Source: Hyphomicrobiales bacterium (lineage in GTDB: Bacteria > Pseudomonadota > Alphaproteobacteria > Rhizobiales > Xanthobacteraceae). Taken from it: a stretch of 26,087 nucleotides of DNA. The stretch covers positions 1-26,087 of the forward strand of contig JAPLPC010000421.1 of assembly GCA_026400425.1 (NCBI GenBank). The letters are read 5' to 3'. A program made the translations under genes and the position numbers. This document shows, one piece after another, positions 1 to 7,840 of the stretch. Each line of letters starts with the position of its first letter. Position 1 is the first letter of the stretch. The notes beneath the pieces were generated by a model. It was not told the DNA's origin. It saw only the letters and a program-made list of their open reading frames with translations, and searched no databases.

Positions 1-126
1 CACGAAAACTACAGTGATCGCAATGCCAGTAGCATGGTAGGCACCTATCACAGCACCGTCAGTGAGCAATACACGCCTTACATCATGCCCCAAGAAAACG
101 GTCACAAAGGCGACGTGCGCTGGCTC
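1..126 (+). other. C-terminal fragment of a GH2 beta-galactosidase (LacZ-like), joined in frame to pheS
   Basis: Read from base 1 in frame 1, the translation starts HENYSDR and continues through EQYTPYIMPQENG. This matches the C-terminal beta-sandwich of GH2 beta-galactosidases (E. coli LacZ has ENYPDR and TPYVFPSENG at the same spacing). PheS has no such segment. The frame then runs through DVRWL (112-126), a motif found at this place both in many LacZ proteins and near the end of alphaproteobacterial PheS, and continues as PheS. A hand count gives 55 G or C in the first 110 bases, clearly lower than the following gene. I read this as a foreign fragment attached by an assembly or recombination junction. 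It has no start or stop of its own here. Confidence 0.75.
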
Positions 127-186
127 AATCACTACGGCTTCAAGCCGCTCGACATGCCGACCCTGGCCGGAGGACTGAGCACGTGA
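112..186 (+). CDS. pheS: Phenylalanyl-tRNA synthetase alpha subunit, last residues only
   Basis: The final 24 residues, DVRWLNHYGFKP to the end LAGGLST, look like the C-terminus of alphaproteobacterial PheS, the catalytic subunit of the alpha2-beta2 synthetase. The stop TGA lies at 184-186 and overlaps the GTG start of pheT, the normal pheST arrangement that suggests translational coupling. The rest of PheS is not present. What lies upstream in the same frame is beta-galactosidase-like, so the true pheS body was replaced or lost at the junction around 112-126. Identification rests on the short tail plus the adjacent pheT. Confidence 0.75.
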   Translation, partial: DVRWLNHYGFKPLDMPTLAGGLST

Positions 187-2516
187 AATTCTCCCTCTCT
201 TGGCTGAAGGATCATCTCGACACCGACGCAACGCTGGATCAGCTGAGCGAAAAGCTCACCATGATCGGGCTCGAGGTCGAGCATATCGAGGACAAGGCGA
301 AGCTGCTGGCGCCGTTCACGATTGCCGAGATCGTAGAGGCCGTGCAGCATCCGAATGCCGACCGCCTGCGCGTCTGCACCGTCAATGTCGGTGAAGACAA
401 GCCGCTGCAGATCGTCTGCGGCGCGCCGAATGCCCGCGCCGGATTGAAGACCGTGCTGGCACGGCCCGGTACTTACATTCCGGGCAAGGATTTCACCATC
501 GGCCTCGGCAATATCCGCGGTGTCGAGAGCCAGGGCATGCTGTGCTCGGCCGGTGAACTCGGGCTGCCCGACGCCGACCCCGTCATCGAGATCAATCTGA
601 CGCCGAACCGGCAGGACTGCACCGGCGTCGCCGGCATCGCACGCGATCTCGCGGCGGCCGATATGGGCGTGTTCAAGAATCCCGGCATCAAGCCCATCAA
701 GGGCGAATTCCCCTGCCCGGTGAAGGTGACGGTCGAGGACGCAAAGCTCTGCCCAGGCTTCGCGCTGCGGCTGGTACGCGGCGTCAAAAACGGCCCATCG
801 CCGGAATGGCTGCAGAAGAAGCTGACATCGATCGGCCTGCGCCCGATCAATGCACTGGTGGACATCACCAACTACCTGACCTTCGATCGCGCGCGACCGC
901 TGCATGTGTTCGACGCCGCCAAGGTGAAGGGCGATCTCGTGGTTCGCCGCGCCAGAGATGGCGAGACGTTGCTCGCGCTCGACGGCAAGACCTACAAGCT
1001 CGACGACAAAGTGTGCGTGATTGCCGACGAACACGGCGTCGAGTCGCTGGCCGGCATCATGGGCGGCGAAGCCTCGGGCTGTTCGGACGACACCACCGAC
1101 GTGCTGATCGAATCCGCGCTGTGGAACGAGATCAACATTGCGCAGACCGGTCGCAGGCTCGGCATCAATTCCGATGCGCGCTATCGCTTCGAGCGCGGCG
1201 TCGATCCGGTGTTCATGGTGCCCGGTCTCGAGCTGGCAACGAAGCTGGTGATGGAGCTGTGCGGCGGAACACCGTCGGAGAGCATCGTCGTCGGCAAGAG
1301 CTATGGCGACGATCGCCTGGTCGACTTCCCGATCGCGGAGGTGAAGCGCCTGGCTGCCATCGATGTCCCGTTCCCGGAAATGCGGATCATCCTCAACCGG
1401 CTCGGCTTCTCGGTCGCCGGCAATGGCCCGGTGGTGAAGGTCGCCGTGCCGTCCTGGCGCATGGACGTCACGGGGAAGGCCGACATCGTCGAGGAGATCA
1501 TGCGCATCGTCGGCGTCGACAAGGTGCCGCTGACGCCGTTCCCGCGTGGTGACGCCCAGCGCAAGCCGGTGCTGACGCAAATCCAGCAGCGCACCCGCCG
1601 CGCCAAGCGTGGCCTTGCCGCGCGTGGTCTGGTCGAGGCCGTGACGTGGTCGTTCATCTCCAAGCCACATGCCGACGTGTTCGGCGGCGGCAAGCCCGAG
1701 CTCGCGCTCGCCAATCCGATAGCCGCCGATCTCTCCGACATGCGGCCGAGCCTGCTGCCGGGCCTGATTGCAGTCGCGCAAGCCAATGCGCATCGCGGCT
1801 CGTCGGATCTCGCGCTGTTCGAAGTCGGCCAGATCTTCAAGGGCGATCGCCCGCAGGATCAGTTCATCGCAGCGAGCGGCGTGCGCCGCGGTCTCGCGTC
1901 GTCGACCGGGACTGGTCGTCACTGGAGCGGCGCCAGCGCCGCCACTGCGCTCGATGCCAAGGCCGACGCTTTCGCGGTGCTCGCCGCAGCAGGCGCGCCG
2001 ATGCAGGCGCTGCAGATCGTCCCCGGCGGCGCCGACTGGCTGCATCCCGGCCGGTCCGGCACGATCCAGATCGGGCCGCAGAATATCCTCGGATATTTCG
2101 GCGAGGTGCATCCGCGCACGCTGGAAGCACTCGGCGCCGATGGGCCGCTGATGGCGTTCGAAGTGATCCTGGATCGCATTCCCGACGCCAAGCAGAAGGC
2201 GACCCGCGCCAAGCCGTTGCTGGAACTCTCCGCGTTCCAGCCGGTGTCGCGCGATTTTGCCTTCATCGTCGATCGCAAGGTGAAGTCCGGCGATCTCGTC
2301 AAGGCCGCGGCCGGCGTCGACAAGAAGCTGGTGACGTCGGTCACGGTGTTCGACCTCTATGAGGGCAAGGGCATCGACGACGACAAGAAGTCGGTGGCCA
2401 TTGCCGTGACGATCCAGCCGCGGGACAAGACGCTGACCGATCAGGAAATCGATGCGGTGGCGGCGAAGATCGTGGCGGAAGTGACCAAGAAGACGGGCGG
2501 CACGTTGCGCGCATGA
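183..2516 (+). CDS. pheT: Phenylalanyl-tRNA synthetase beta subunit
   Basis: PheT pairs with PheS in the cytoplasmic alpha2-beta2 enzyme that charges tRNA-Phe. The beta subunit binds tRNA and carries the editing site. The 777-residue product is close to the usual size (about 800). It opens with MKFSLSWLKDHL, typical of PheT. An EMAP-type tRNA-binding domain lies at about residues 39-148 (HPNADRLRVC, GVESQGMLCS), followed by the B3/B4 editing domain around 210-380 and the B5 domain around 400-470. The C-terminal FDX-ACB anticodon-binding domain covers about 685-777 (QPVSRDFAFIVD). Translation starts at GTG 183, overlapping the pheS stop. The end overlaps the next gene by ATGA. No internal defect is seen. 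Confidence 0.97.
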   Translation: MKFSLSWLKDHLDTDATLDQLSEKLTMIGLEVEHIEDKAKLLAPFTIAEIVEAVQHPNADRLRVCTVNVGEDKPLQIVCGAPNARAGLKTVLARPGTYIPGKDFTIGLGNIRGVESQGMLCSAGELGLPDADPVIEINLTPNRQDCTGVAGIARDLAAADMGVFKNPGIKPIKGEFPCPVKVTVEDAKLCPGFALRLVRGVKNGPSPEWLQKKLTSIGLRPINALVDITNYLTFDRARPLHVFDAAKVKGDLVVRRARDGETLLALDGKTYKLDDKVCVIADEHGVESLAGIMGGEASGCSDDTTDVLIESALWNEINIAQTGRRLGINSDARYRFERGVDPVFMVPGLELATKLVMELCGGTPSESIVVGKSYGDDRLVDFPIAEVKRLAAIDVPFPEMRIILNRLGFSVAGNGPVVKVAVPSWRMDVTGKADIVEEIMRIVGVDKVPLTPFPRGDAQRKPVLTQIQQRTRRAKRGLAARGLVEAVTWSFISKPHADVFGGGKPELALANPIAADLSDMRPSLLPGLIAVAQANAHRGSSDLALFEVGQIFKGDRPQDQFIAASGVRRGLASSTGTGRHWSGASAATALDAKADAFAVLAAAGAPMQALQIVPGGADWLHPGRSGTIQIGPQNILGYFGEVHPRTLEALGADGPLMAFEVILDRIPDAKQKATRAKPLLELSAFQPVSRDFAFIVDRKVKSGDLVKAAAGVDKKLVTSVTVFDLYEGKGIDDDKKSVAIAVTIQPRDKTLTDQEIDAVAAKIVAEVTKKTGGTLRA

Positions 2517-3280
2517 TCGACCGGCTCGGGCTGGCGCAATATTCAACCACCTCGCTCGTCATTCTCGTCGTCACCGCCTTCGTTGCCGGCCTCGCACGCG
2601 GATTTTCCGGGTTCGGGTCGGCGATGATCTTCATGCCGCTGGCCTCCAGCGTGATCGGTGCGCAGCTTGCTTCGCCATTGCTGCTGCTGATCGATTTCCT
2701 GACCACGCTGACGCTGATCCCCAATGCCGTGCGCCGCGCCGACAAGCGCGATGTCGGCATCATCTGCATCGGTGCCCTGATCGGCATTCCGCTCGGCACC
2801 ATGGTTCTGGCGCTAGCCGATCCGCTGCTGGTGCGCTGGATCATCGCGTTGCTGATCATTGGGCTGTTGGTGCTGTTGATGTCAGGCTGGCGTTTTCGCG
2901 GCAGGCCGACGATCCCCCTGACGATGTCGGTTGGTTTCACCGGCGGATTCTTCGGTGGCCTCGCACAGGCCGGCGGTCCACCCGTCGTGCTGTACTGGCT
3001 GCGCGAAGCTGCCGTCGCCGCCGTCACGCGCGCGAACATCATCCTGTTCTTCGCGATCAGCGATGTGCTGATCGTGGTCAGCTACTTCTTCGGTGGCTTG
3101 TGGACGGCGACCGTCGTCGGCCTCGCCGTCTTGACCGGCCCGCTATTCGGGCTCGGCCTCTGGATCGGCTCAAAACTGTTCGGTGTCGCCAGCGACGAAA
3201 CCTTCCGTCGGATCTGCTACGCGCTGATCGCGGTCTCGGCTGTGATCGGGTTGCCGCTGTTCGATGGACTGTTTCGCTGA
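2513..3280 (+). CDS. TauE/SafE family membrane transporter
   Basis: This is a 255-residue, very hydrophobic inner-membrane protein with about eight membrane segments. The N-terminal GLARGFSGFGSAM and the second-half GFTGGFFGGLAQAGGPP are the paired glycine-rich signatures of the TauE/SafE (formerly DUF81) family. Members are proposed exporters of sulfite, sulfonates or other organic anions, but the substrate cannot be read from sequence. Its ATG at 2513 overlaps the pheT stop (ATGA), so it is probably translated from the pheST transcript. The functional link is unclear; it may simply be a passenger. A palindromic repeat lies just downstream. Confidence 0.9.
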   Translation: MIDRLGLAQYSTTSLVILVVTAFVAGLARGFSGFGSAMIFMPLASSVIGAQLASPLLLLIDFLTTLTLIPNAVRRADKRDVGIICIGALIGIPLGTMVLALADPLLVRWIIALLIIGLLVLLMSGWRFRGRPTIPLTMSVGFTGGFFGGLAQAGGPPVVLYWLREAAVAAVTRANIILFFAISDVLIVVSYFFGGLWTATVVGLAVLTGPLFGLGLWIGSKLFGVASDETFRRICYALIAVSAVIGLPLFDGLFR

Positions 3281-3284
3281 AATT

Positions 3285-3370
3285 GTAGGGTGGGCAAAGG
3301 CGCGTAGCGCCGTGCCCACCATCTAAACCGTAATGGCTATAGTGGCACGCTGCGCTTTGCACCACCCTAC
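3285..3370. repeat. Palindromic intergenic repeat with about 19-base terminal inverted repeats
   Basis: The left end GTAGGGTGGGCAAAGGCGC is mirrored by the right end GCGCTTTGCACCACCCTAC, apart from small differences. Within the left half, GGTGGGCA and TGCCCACC form an internal hairpin. The element fills the gap between two convergent genes and resembles a REP or MITE type repeat I recall as common in Bradyrhizobium-like genomes (recollection, not searched). It could act as a bidirectional transcription end. Confidence 0.8.
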
Positions 3371-3375
3371 GGTTA

Positions 3376-4779
3376 TCAACCGCCTGCACTACTCGATCGC
3401 GGCGCCCGGCGTTTCTGCTTTTTCGCAGGCTTCGCTTCCGCGGCCGGCTCCTTGACGGCGCCGATCTTTTTCAGCGCCGCATCGGCTGCGCGTTCGCCGG
3501 TCTCCCAGGCGCCGTCGACGGTGCCCCACAGCGTTTCATGCGTCGCTTCGCCGGCGATGAACAGATTGCCCATCGGCTCGGCCAGCACGCGGCGCGAGGC
3601 TTGTCCGCCGGGTGCTGCGGCCGACATCGCGCCGAGAACGAACGACGACGCATCCCAGCGCGTCACCTTGCTCCGCTGGACCGCGTTCTTCATGTCGCTG
3701 CCGAACATTTTCGTCAGCCACGCGGTGGCGAACTCCGTCATCGCCGCTTCGCCCTGGGCGGCGAGACCGCGGCCGAACGCGCCCGCGACATCGACCGTGC
3801 AGAGCGACGAGCCGCCGATATTCGCAAACAGCGCGCCGGTCTGCGTGCTGTTGCTCTGCTCGATCACCAGTTCGTCGCGGCCGAGGCCAAGCGGATTGCC
3901 CTTGAGGCCCAAAGCGATGCGATCGTAACTGCCGAGTGTCAGCTTCGCGGCCGCATCGAGCTGGCGCTTTGGCAGCTCCGGCGTGAATTTGATCGTGCCG
4001 GCATTCAGCACGTTGCTCGACACCGTAACGATCACCGCACGCGCCGCCACGCGTCCTGCTGCGGTCTCGACGCCGATGTCGCGGCCGCTCCAAGTCACGC
4101 GCGTGACCGGCATCGACACCACGACCGGCACGCTGTCGCCGAGCTTGGCCATCAGCGTGCCGAGCCCCTGGCGCGTAGCCACCGAAATCGCGCGATCTTC
4201 GGCGCGCGACTGATCGACCACGGACAGATCCTTCAGATCCTTCCCGGTCGCATAGGCGCCGAGCGCGAAATCGACGGTGCCGGCCCATTCGCCGAGATCC
4301 TTCGGCAACACCGCGGCGCAAGCCATGTCGCCGCGGCGCGCCGCATCATCGATCGCGCGGGTGGCGCGCACGAAGGTCGCGAGCAATTCCTCGGTTTCCG
4401 ACGCACGCGCATTGCGACGGCCGATGCGCAGTTTTTGATTCGGCGACGAGGTCACGTCCACGCCGGCACCGCGCGCGAGCTTGACGACGGCATTGGTTTC
4501 CGGCGTGTGCAGCCAGCGTGCGCCGAGATCGAGGGGAACATCGAAGGTCGAACTGTCGGTTGCGCATCGGCCGCCGATCTGTCCCGATGCCTCCAGCACG
4601 ATCACCTTGCGCCCGGCGGCCTGAATGCGCCGTGCGGCCGCAATGCCGGCAGCGCCGGCGCCAATCACCACCACATCGGCATCGCGCGGCAATGTCGCAG
4701 CCGACGCTCTTGCATTGAACAGCGGCGCCAGCGTCAATCCCGCCGACGCCGATAAAAATGCGCGGCGTGAGAAAGTCAT
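3376..4779 (-). CDS. Tat-exported FAD-dependent amine oxidase (flavin monoamine oxidase family)
   Basis: The 467-residue protein starts MTFSRRAFLSASAG, a twin-arginine signal ending near ARASA (about residue 27), so it is probably exported folded with FAD. The dinucleotide-binding motif GAGAAG sits at residues 40-45, followed by VLEASGQIGGRC, typical of amine oxidases. The C-terminal FAD motif FIAGEATHETLWGTVDGA is intact. Such enzymes oxidise primary or secondary amines to aldehydes, ammonia and H2O2; the substrate is unknown. The last 25 or so residues are rich in Lys, Arg and Ala (PAKKQKRRAP). The frame is open about 60 codons further upstream, but the Tat signal fixes the start at 4779. 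The next gene is divergent. Confidence 0.9.
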   Translation of the reverse strand: MTFSRRAFLSASAGLTLAPLFNARASAATLPRDADVVVIGAGAAGIAAARRIQAAGRKVIVLEASGQIGGRCATDSSTFDVPLDLGARWLHTPETNAVVKLARGAGVDVTSSPNQKLRIGRRNARASETEELLATFVRATRAIDDAARRGDMACAAVLPKDLGEWAGTVDFALGAYATGKDLKDLSVVDQSRAEDRAISVATRQGLGTLMAKLGDSVPVVVSMPVTRVTWSGRDIGVETAAGRVAARAVIVTVSSNVLNAGTIKFTPELPKRQLDAAAKLTLGSYDRIALGLKGNPLGLGRDELVIEQSNSTQTGALFANIGGSSLCTVDVAGAFGRGLAAQGEAAMTEFATAWLTKMFGSDMKNAVQRSKVTRWDASSFVLGAMSAAAPGGQASRRVLAEPMGNLFIAGEATHETLWGTVDGAWETGERAADAALKKIGAVKEPAAEAKPAKKQKRRAPRSSSAGG

Positions 4780-4973
4780 GGCATGGTTTCCGAGAGCGTA
4801 ATGAGAATGAGAACGTCCCACGAACCTTGCAGTATTCAATTGCCGCCAGCAACCCTCATGGTGAATTCCGCGTTTACACCGAAGCGCACGCATGAACCAA
4901 ATTGCAATGGCTGCCGTCCATGATGCGAGCAGGGACAAAGCGGTCGATACGAACCGCAACCGGGGTCAGTGTC

Positions 4974-5846
4974 ATGGGCTTCATGCTCGATACGGTCGGC
5001 AAGCTGATTGCCAAATATCTGCAGAAGGAAGTGCCGGGCTACGAGCCTTTCACGCCCAGCGATCCCGAACGCCTGCTCGATATCATGCGCGAGGGCGACG
5101 TGTTGCTGGTCGAAGGCAACAACCGCGTCTCCGGCATCATCAAATACCTCACGCAATCGACCTGGTCGCATGCGGCGCTCTATGTCGGCCCGATCGACGG
5201 CGCCATGGAGCCCAATGGCGAACCGCATGTGCTGATCGAGGCCAATATCGGCGAGGGCGTCACCACCGCGCCGCTGTCGAAATATTTCGCCTTCCATACG
5301 CGGCTATGCCGACCGGTCGGGCTGTCCTTTGAGGATCGCACCACGGTGTGTCGCTACGCCATCAATCGCGTCGGCTTCGGCTACGACACGAAGAACATCC
5401 TGGACCTGATGCGGTTTCTGATTCCGCTGCCGATCCCGCAGCGCTGGCGACGGCGCATGATCGCGATCGGCTCGGGTGATCCGACCAAGATCATCTGCTC
5501 GGCGCTGATCGCACAGGCCTTCGAAGCCGTGCGTTATCCGATCCTGCCGAAGATCACCCGCGCTGGCAGCCGACAGGCCCGCCGCGAAATCCTGCACATC
5601 CGGCATTCCTCGCTATATATGCCGCGCGATTTCGACATCTCGCCCTATTTCGAGGTGGTGAAACCGACCATTGAACTCGGCTTCGACTACACGTCGCTGC
5701 ACTGGGCCGACAAGCCTCGTCCGCCCCGGGAGGTGGCGGGCTCGCACGATCCATTTCCAGGATCCGTCGAAACGCCGGGACTCGCGGCTCAGGCCGTCGC
5801 GGAAGCATCGATGGCTGAGCAAGCGGTGAGGCGGCTGGCCGCGTGA
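4974..5846 (+). CDS. YiiX/YebB-like permuted NlpC/P60 (papain-fold) protein
   Basis: The 290-residue product has the order of a circularly permuted NlpC/P60 domain: a His motif first (STWSHAALYVG, about residue 65) and the likely catalytic Cys later (KIICSALIAQAF, about residue 173). Before the His, DVLLVEGNNRVSGIIKYLTQ is typical of the YiiX/YebB branch. These proteins are predicted cysteine hydrolases or acyltransferases acting on peptides or lipids; no specific substrate is evident. No clear signal peptide is seen. The frame opens at 4902, but ATG 4974 (MGFMLDTVGK) fits the domain start better. The gene is divergent from the amine oxidase (194 bases apart) and convergent with the ABC permease gene. 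Confidence 0.75.
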   Translation: MGFMLDTVGKLIAKYLQKEVPGYEPFTPSDPERLLDIMREGDVLLVEGNNRVSGIIKYLTQSTWSHAALYVGPIDGAMEPNGEPHVLIEANIGEGVTTAPLSKYFAFHTRLCRPVGLSFEDRTTVCRYAINRVGFGYDTKNILDLMRFLIPLPIPQRWRRRMIAIGSGDPTKIICSALIAQAFEAVRYPILPKITRAGSRQARREILHIRHSSLYMPRDFDISPYFEVVKPTIELGFDYTSLHWADKPRPPREVAGSHDPFPGSVETPGLAAQAVAEASMAEQAVRRLAA

Positions 5847-5904
5847 ACTCGGCCGTCCCCGCCGGTGACCGCTTCGCCTCATCCGTCCTACGCATTACGT
5901 CGGG

Positions 5905-6774
5905 CTACGACTTCACCGCACCGGCGGTAAGCCCGCCCACCATGTAGCGGCGGAAGGCATAGTAGACTGCGGCCGGCGGCAGCGCGTAGATGAAGCCGGT
6001 GGTCATCAGCAATTCCCACGGCGAGTCGTCTGCGGCCAGAAAATTGCCGAGCGCGACTGGCAGCGTAATCTCGGTGTCTTTCGAGAGCAGCAGGAACGCG
6101 TAGAGATACTCGTTCCACGCCAGCAGCAACGCATAGGTGCCGACGGCCACCAGGGACGGCAGCATCAGCGGAAGATAGACCATCCGAAACAGCTGCAGCG
6201 GCGTGGCACCATCCATGATCGCGGCTTCGTCGAGTTCGAGCGGCAGCTTGTCGGACGCCTGCTTCAGCACCCAGATCGCATAGGGCGAAGCGATGGTCAC
6301 CATGGCGAGGATCAGCGCCCAGTGATTGTTGAGCAGGCCATAAGTGCCCATGGTGCGATACATCGGCACGGCCAGGAATGCGGCCGGAATGAAATAGGTG
6401 AACAGCGCGAGGTTCATCACCGTGCGGCCGCCGCGCACGCGCAGACGCGAAATCGCAAACGCTGCCAGCGTGGCGATGATCAGTGTCAGCGCGCCGACCG
6501 CGACGGCGATCACCACCGAATTGCCGAACTGCGCCCAGAAGTCGCGCAGAAAATAATGCTGCTGATTGAACACGACGCGAAAATTCTGCAGCGTCGGATG
6601 ATCCGGCCACAGCTTGCCGGCAAACGCGTCCTGCTTCGGCGAAATCGCGAACAGGAACATGTGATAGATCGGGATCAGCGTCCAGATCAGCACGGGAATG
6701 CCGATCAGCAGCAGCTTCGCTTCATTGCCGATCTCGCGCAGCGTCGGCATCCGCATATCAGAGGTCTTCATCAT
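5905..6774 (-). CDS. Sugar ABC transporter permease, MalG type
   Basis: This is a 289-residue inner-membrane permease with about six membrane segments. The cytoplasmic EAA loop, EAAIMDGATPLQLFRMVYLP, matches the MalG class, where it docks the ATPase. An N-terminal membrane helix (LLLIGIPVLIWTLIPIYH) and the motif NSVVIAVAVGALTLIIATLAAF are also typical. The start ATG at 6774 overlaps the stop of the upstream permease (ATGA), showing translational coupling; a second ATG follows at 6771. The substrate is probably a sugar or polyol, by family only. No ATPase gene follows: the next gene downstream is convergent. Confidence 0.93.
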   Translation of the reverse strand: MMKTSDMRMPTLREIGNEAKLLLIGIPVLIWTLIPIYHMFLFAISPKQDAFAGKLWPDHPTLQNFRVVFNQQHYFLRDFWAQFGNSVVIAVAVGALTLIIATLAAFAISRLRVRGGRTVMNLALFTYFIPAAFLAVPMYRTMGTYGLLNNHWALILAMVTIASPYAIWVLKQASDKLPLELDEAAIMDGATPLQLFRMVYLPLMLPSLVAVGTYALLLAWNEYLYAFLLLSKDTEITLPVALGNFLAADDSPWELLMTTGFIYALPPAAVYYAFRRYMVGGLTAGAVKS

Positions 6775-7643
6775 CGCGACAATCGCTTCATCATGAAATA
6801 CACCAGCGGCAACACCAGCGGCATCGCGCACACGATCGACGCCATCGCCATATCGAGCTGGTCGAGGCGGAGGTAGCGGATACCGAGCGTCGCCAGCACA
6901 TGAGTGAGGTCGGCCGGGCCGCCGCCGGTGAGCAGATAGACGCTGTTGAAATCGCCCAGCGTCCAGATCATCGAGAGCAGCGTGCAGGTGATGTAGAGCA
7001 TCTGCATCGACGGCCAGGTGATGAAGCGGAACTTCTGCCACCAGCTGGCACCATCGACCTCGGCGGCCTCGAACATGTCGGCTGAGATCGCAAGCCGCCC
7101 GGTCATCAGGATCAGCGTCCAGAACGGCAGCGATTTCCAGATATGGACGAGGATCGCCAGCGTCAGGCCGATGGCGGGATCATTGAGCCAGTTCGGACCG
7201 TCCTCGGCGGTGAATTTGAAGATCAGATTGTTGATGACGCCCCATTCCGGATTGAACATGAAACGCACCGAGAGAATCGTCGGGATCGACGGTACCGCCC
7301 AGGGCAGGATGAACAGCACCGACAGCCAGCGGATCCATGTTCGCGTCTGCACGAAGAAGCCGGACAGGAACAGCGCGATCAGCATCTTCACATTGATGCC
7401 GATGATCAGAAAGATCAGCGTGTTGACGACGGTACGCGCGAAAACGGGATCGTTATAGAGCGCCACATAGCTGGCGGGATGCCGCGCGAGCCACAGGCCG
7501 TAGCTGATCGGATAGACCACGAAAGCGAGGAAGACGAGGACATAGGGCGCAAGCATCACGATGCCCCAGACCTGCGGCGTGGAAAACCGCGCGGCGAAGG
7601 GATGGGAGGCATCGCTTGGGGATGTGTAGGTGATGGCCGTCAT
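6771..7643 (-). CDS. Sugar ABC transporter permease, MalF type
   Basis: This 290-residue permease has about six membrane segments. The EAA loop EAAEVDGASWWQKFRFITWP is intact, and the C-terminal half shows the MalF-like TLGDFNSVYLLTGGGPADLTHVL. With its MalG-type partner it forms the membrane channel for a carbohydrate. The chosen ATG 7643 (MTAITYTSP) gives a normal-length N-terminus. The frame stays open about 36 codons further upstream, but that part is encoded by the neighbouring palindromic repeat and is unlikely to be native. The Shine-Dalgarno site is weak. The binding-protein gene lies upstream across the repeat, and all three genes are probably one unit. Confidence 0.93.
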   Translation of the reverse strand: MTAITYTSPSDASHPFAARFSTPQVWGIVMLAPYVLVFLAFVVYPISYGLWLARHPASYVALYNDPVFARTVVNTLIFLIIGINVKMLIALFLSGFFVQTRTWIRWLSVLFILPWAVPSIPTILSVRFMFNPEWGVINNLIFKFTAEDGPNWLNDPAIGLTLAILVHIWKSLPFWTLILMTGRLAISADMFEAAEVDGASWWQKFRFITWPSMQMLYITCTLLSMIWTLGDFNSVYLLTGGGPADLTHVLATLGIRYLRLDQLDMAMASIVCAMPLVLPLVYFMMKRLSR

Positions 7644-7698
7644 GCAACGCGTTCCGGTTGATGAGTTGGGTTTAGTTGACGGACGCGACGGCCTCATG

Positions 7699-7830
7699 CC
7701 CCCCTCGCCCCGCTCTTGCGGGGAGAGGGCTAGGGAGAGGGGCGCTTCCACAAGTTCACAGCAAGTGGAGAGACCCCTCTCCCGATCGGCTTCGCCGCTC
7801 GACCTCTCCCCGCAAGGGCGGGGCGAGGTG
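7699..7830. repeat. Large palindromic repeat between binding-protein and permease genes
   Basis: Left arm 7701-7728 (CCCCTCGCCCCGCTCTTGCG and on) is repeated inverted at about 7803-7829 (CTCTCCCCGCAAGGGCGGGG) with only one or two mismatches. A second inner pair, GGGAGAGGGG at 7733-7742 and CCCCTCTCCC at 7774-7783, extends the stem. RNA from either strand would fold strongly. It sits inside the presumed transporter operon and could partly end transcription or stabilise the upstream binding-protein mRNA. Similar elements are, to my recollection, frequent in Rhizobiales genomes. Confidence 0.85.
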
Positions 7831-7840
7831 AACGACCGTA

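Noticed and set aside
132..2546. 804-residue open frame on the minus strand opposite pheT
   Set aside because: Its translation is rich in Arg, His and Asp with no family features. It is the mirror of a well-conserved high-GC gene.
3538..4755. 405-residue plus-strand frame opposite the amine oxidase
   Set aside because: Shadow of a strongly supported gene on the other strand, with no recognisable domain and biased composition.
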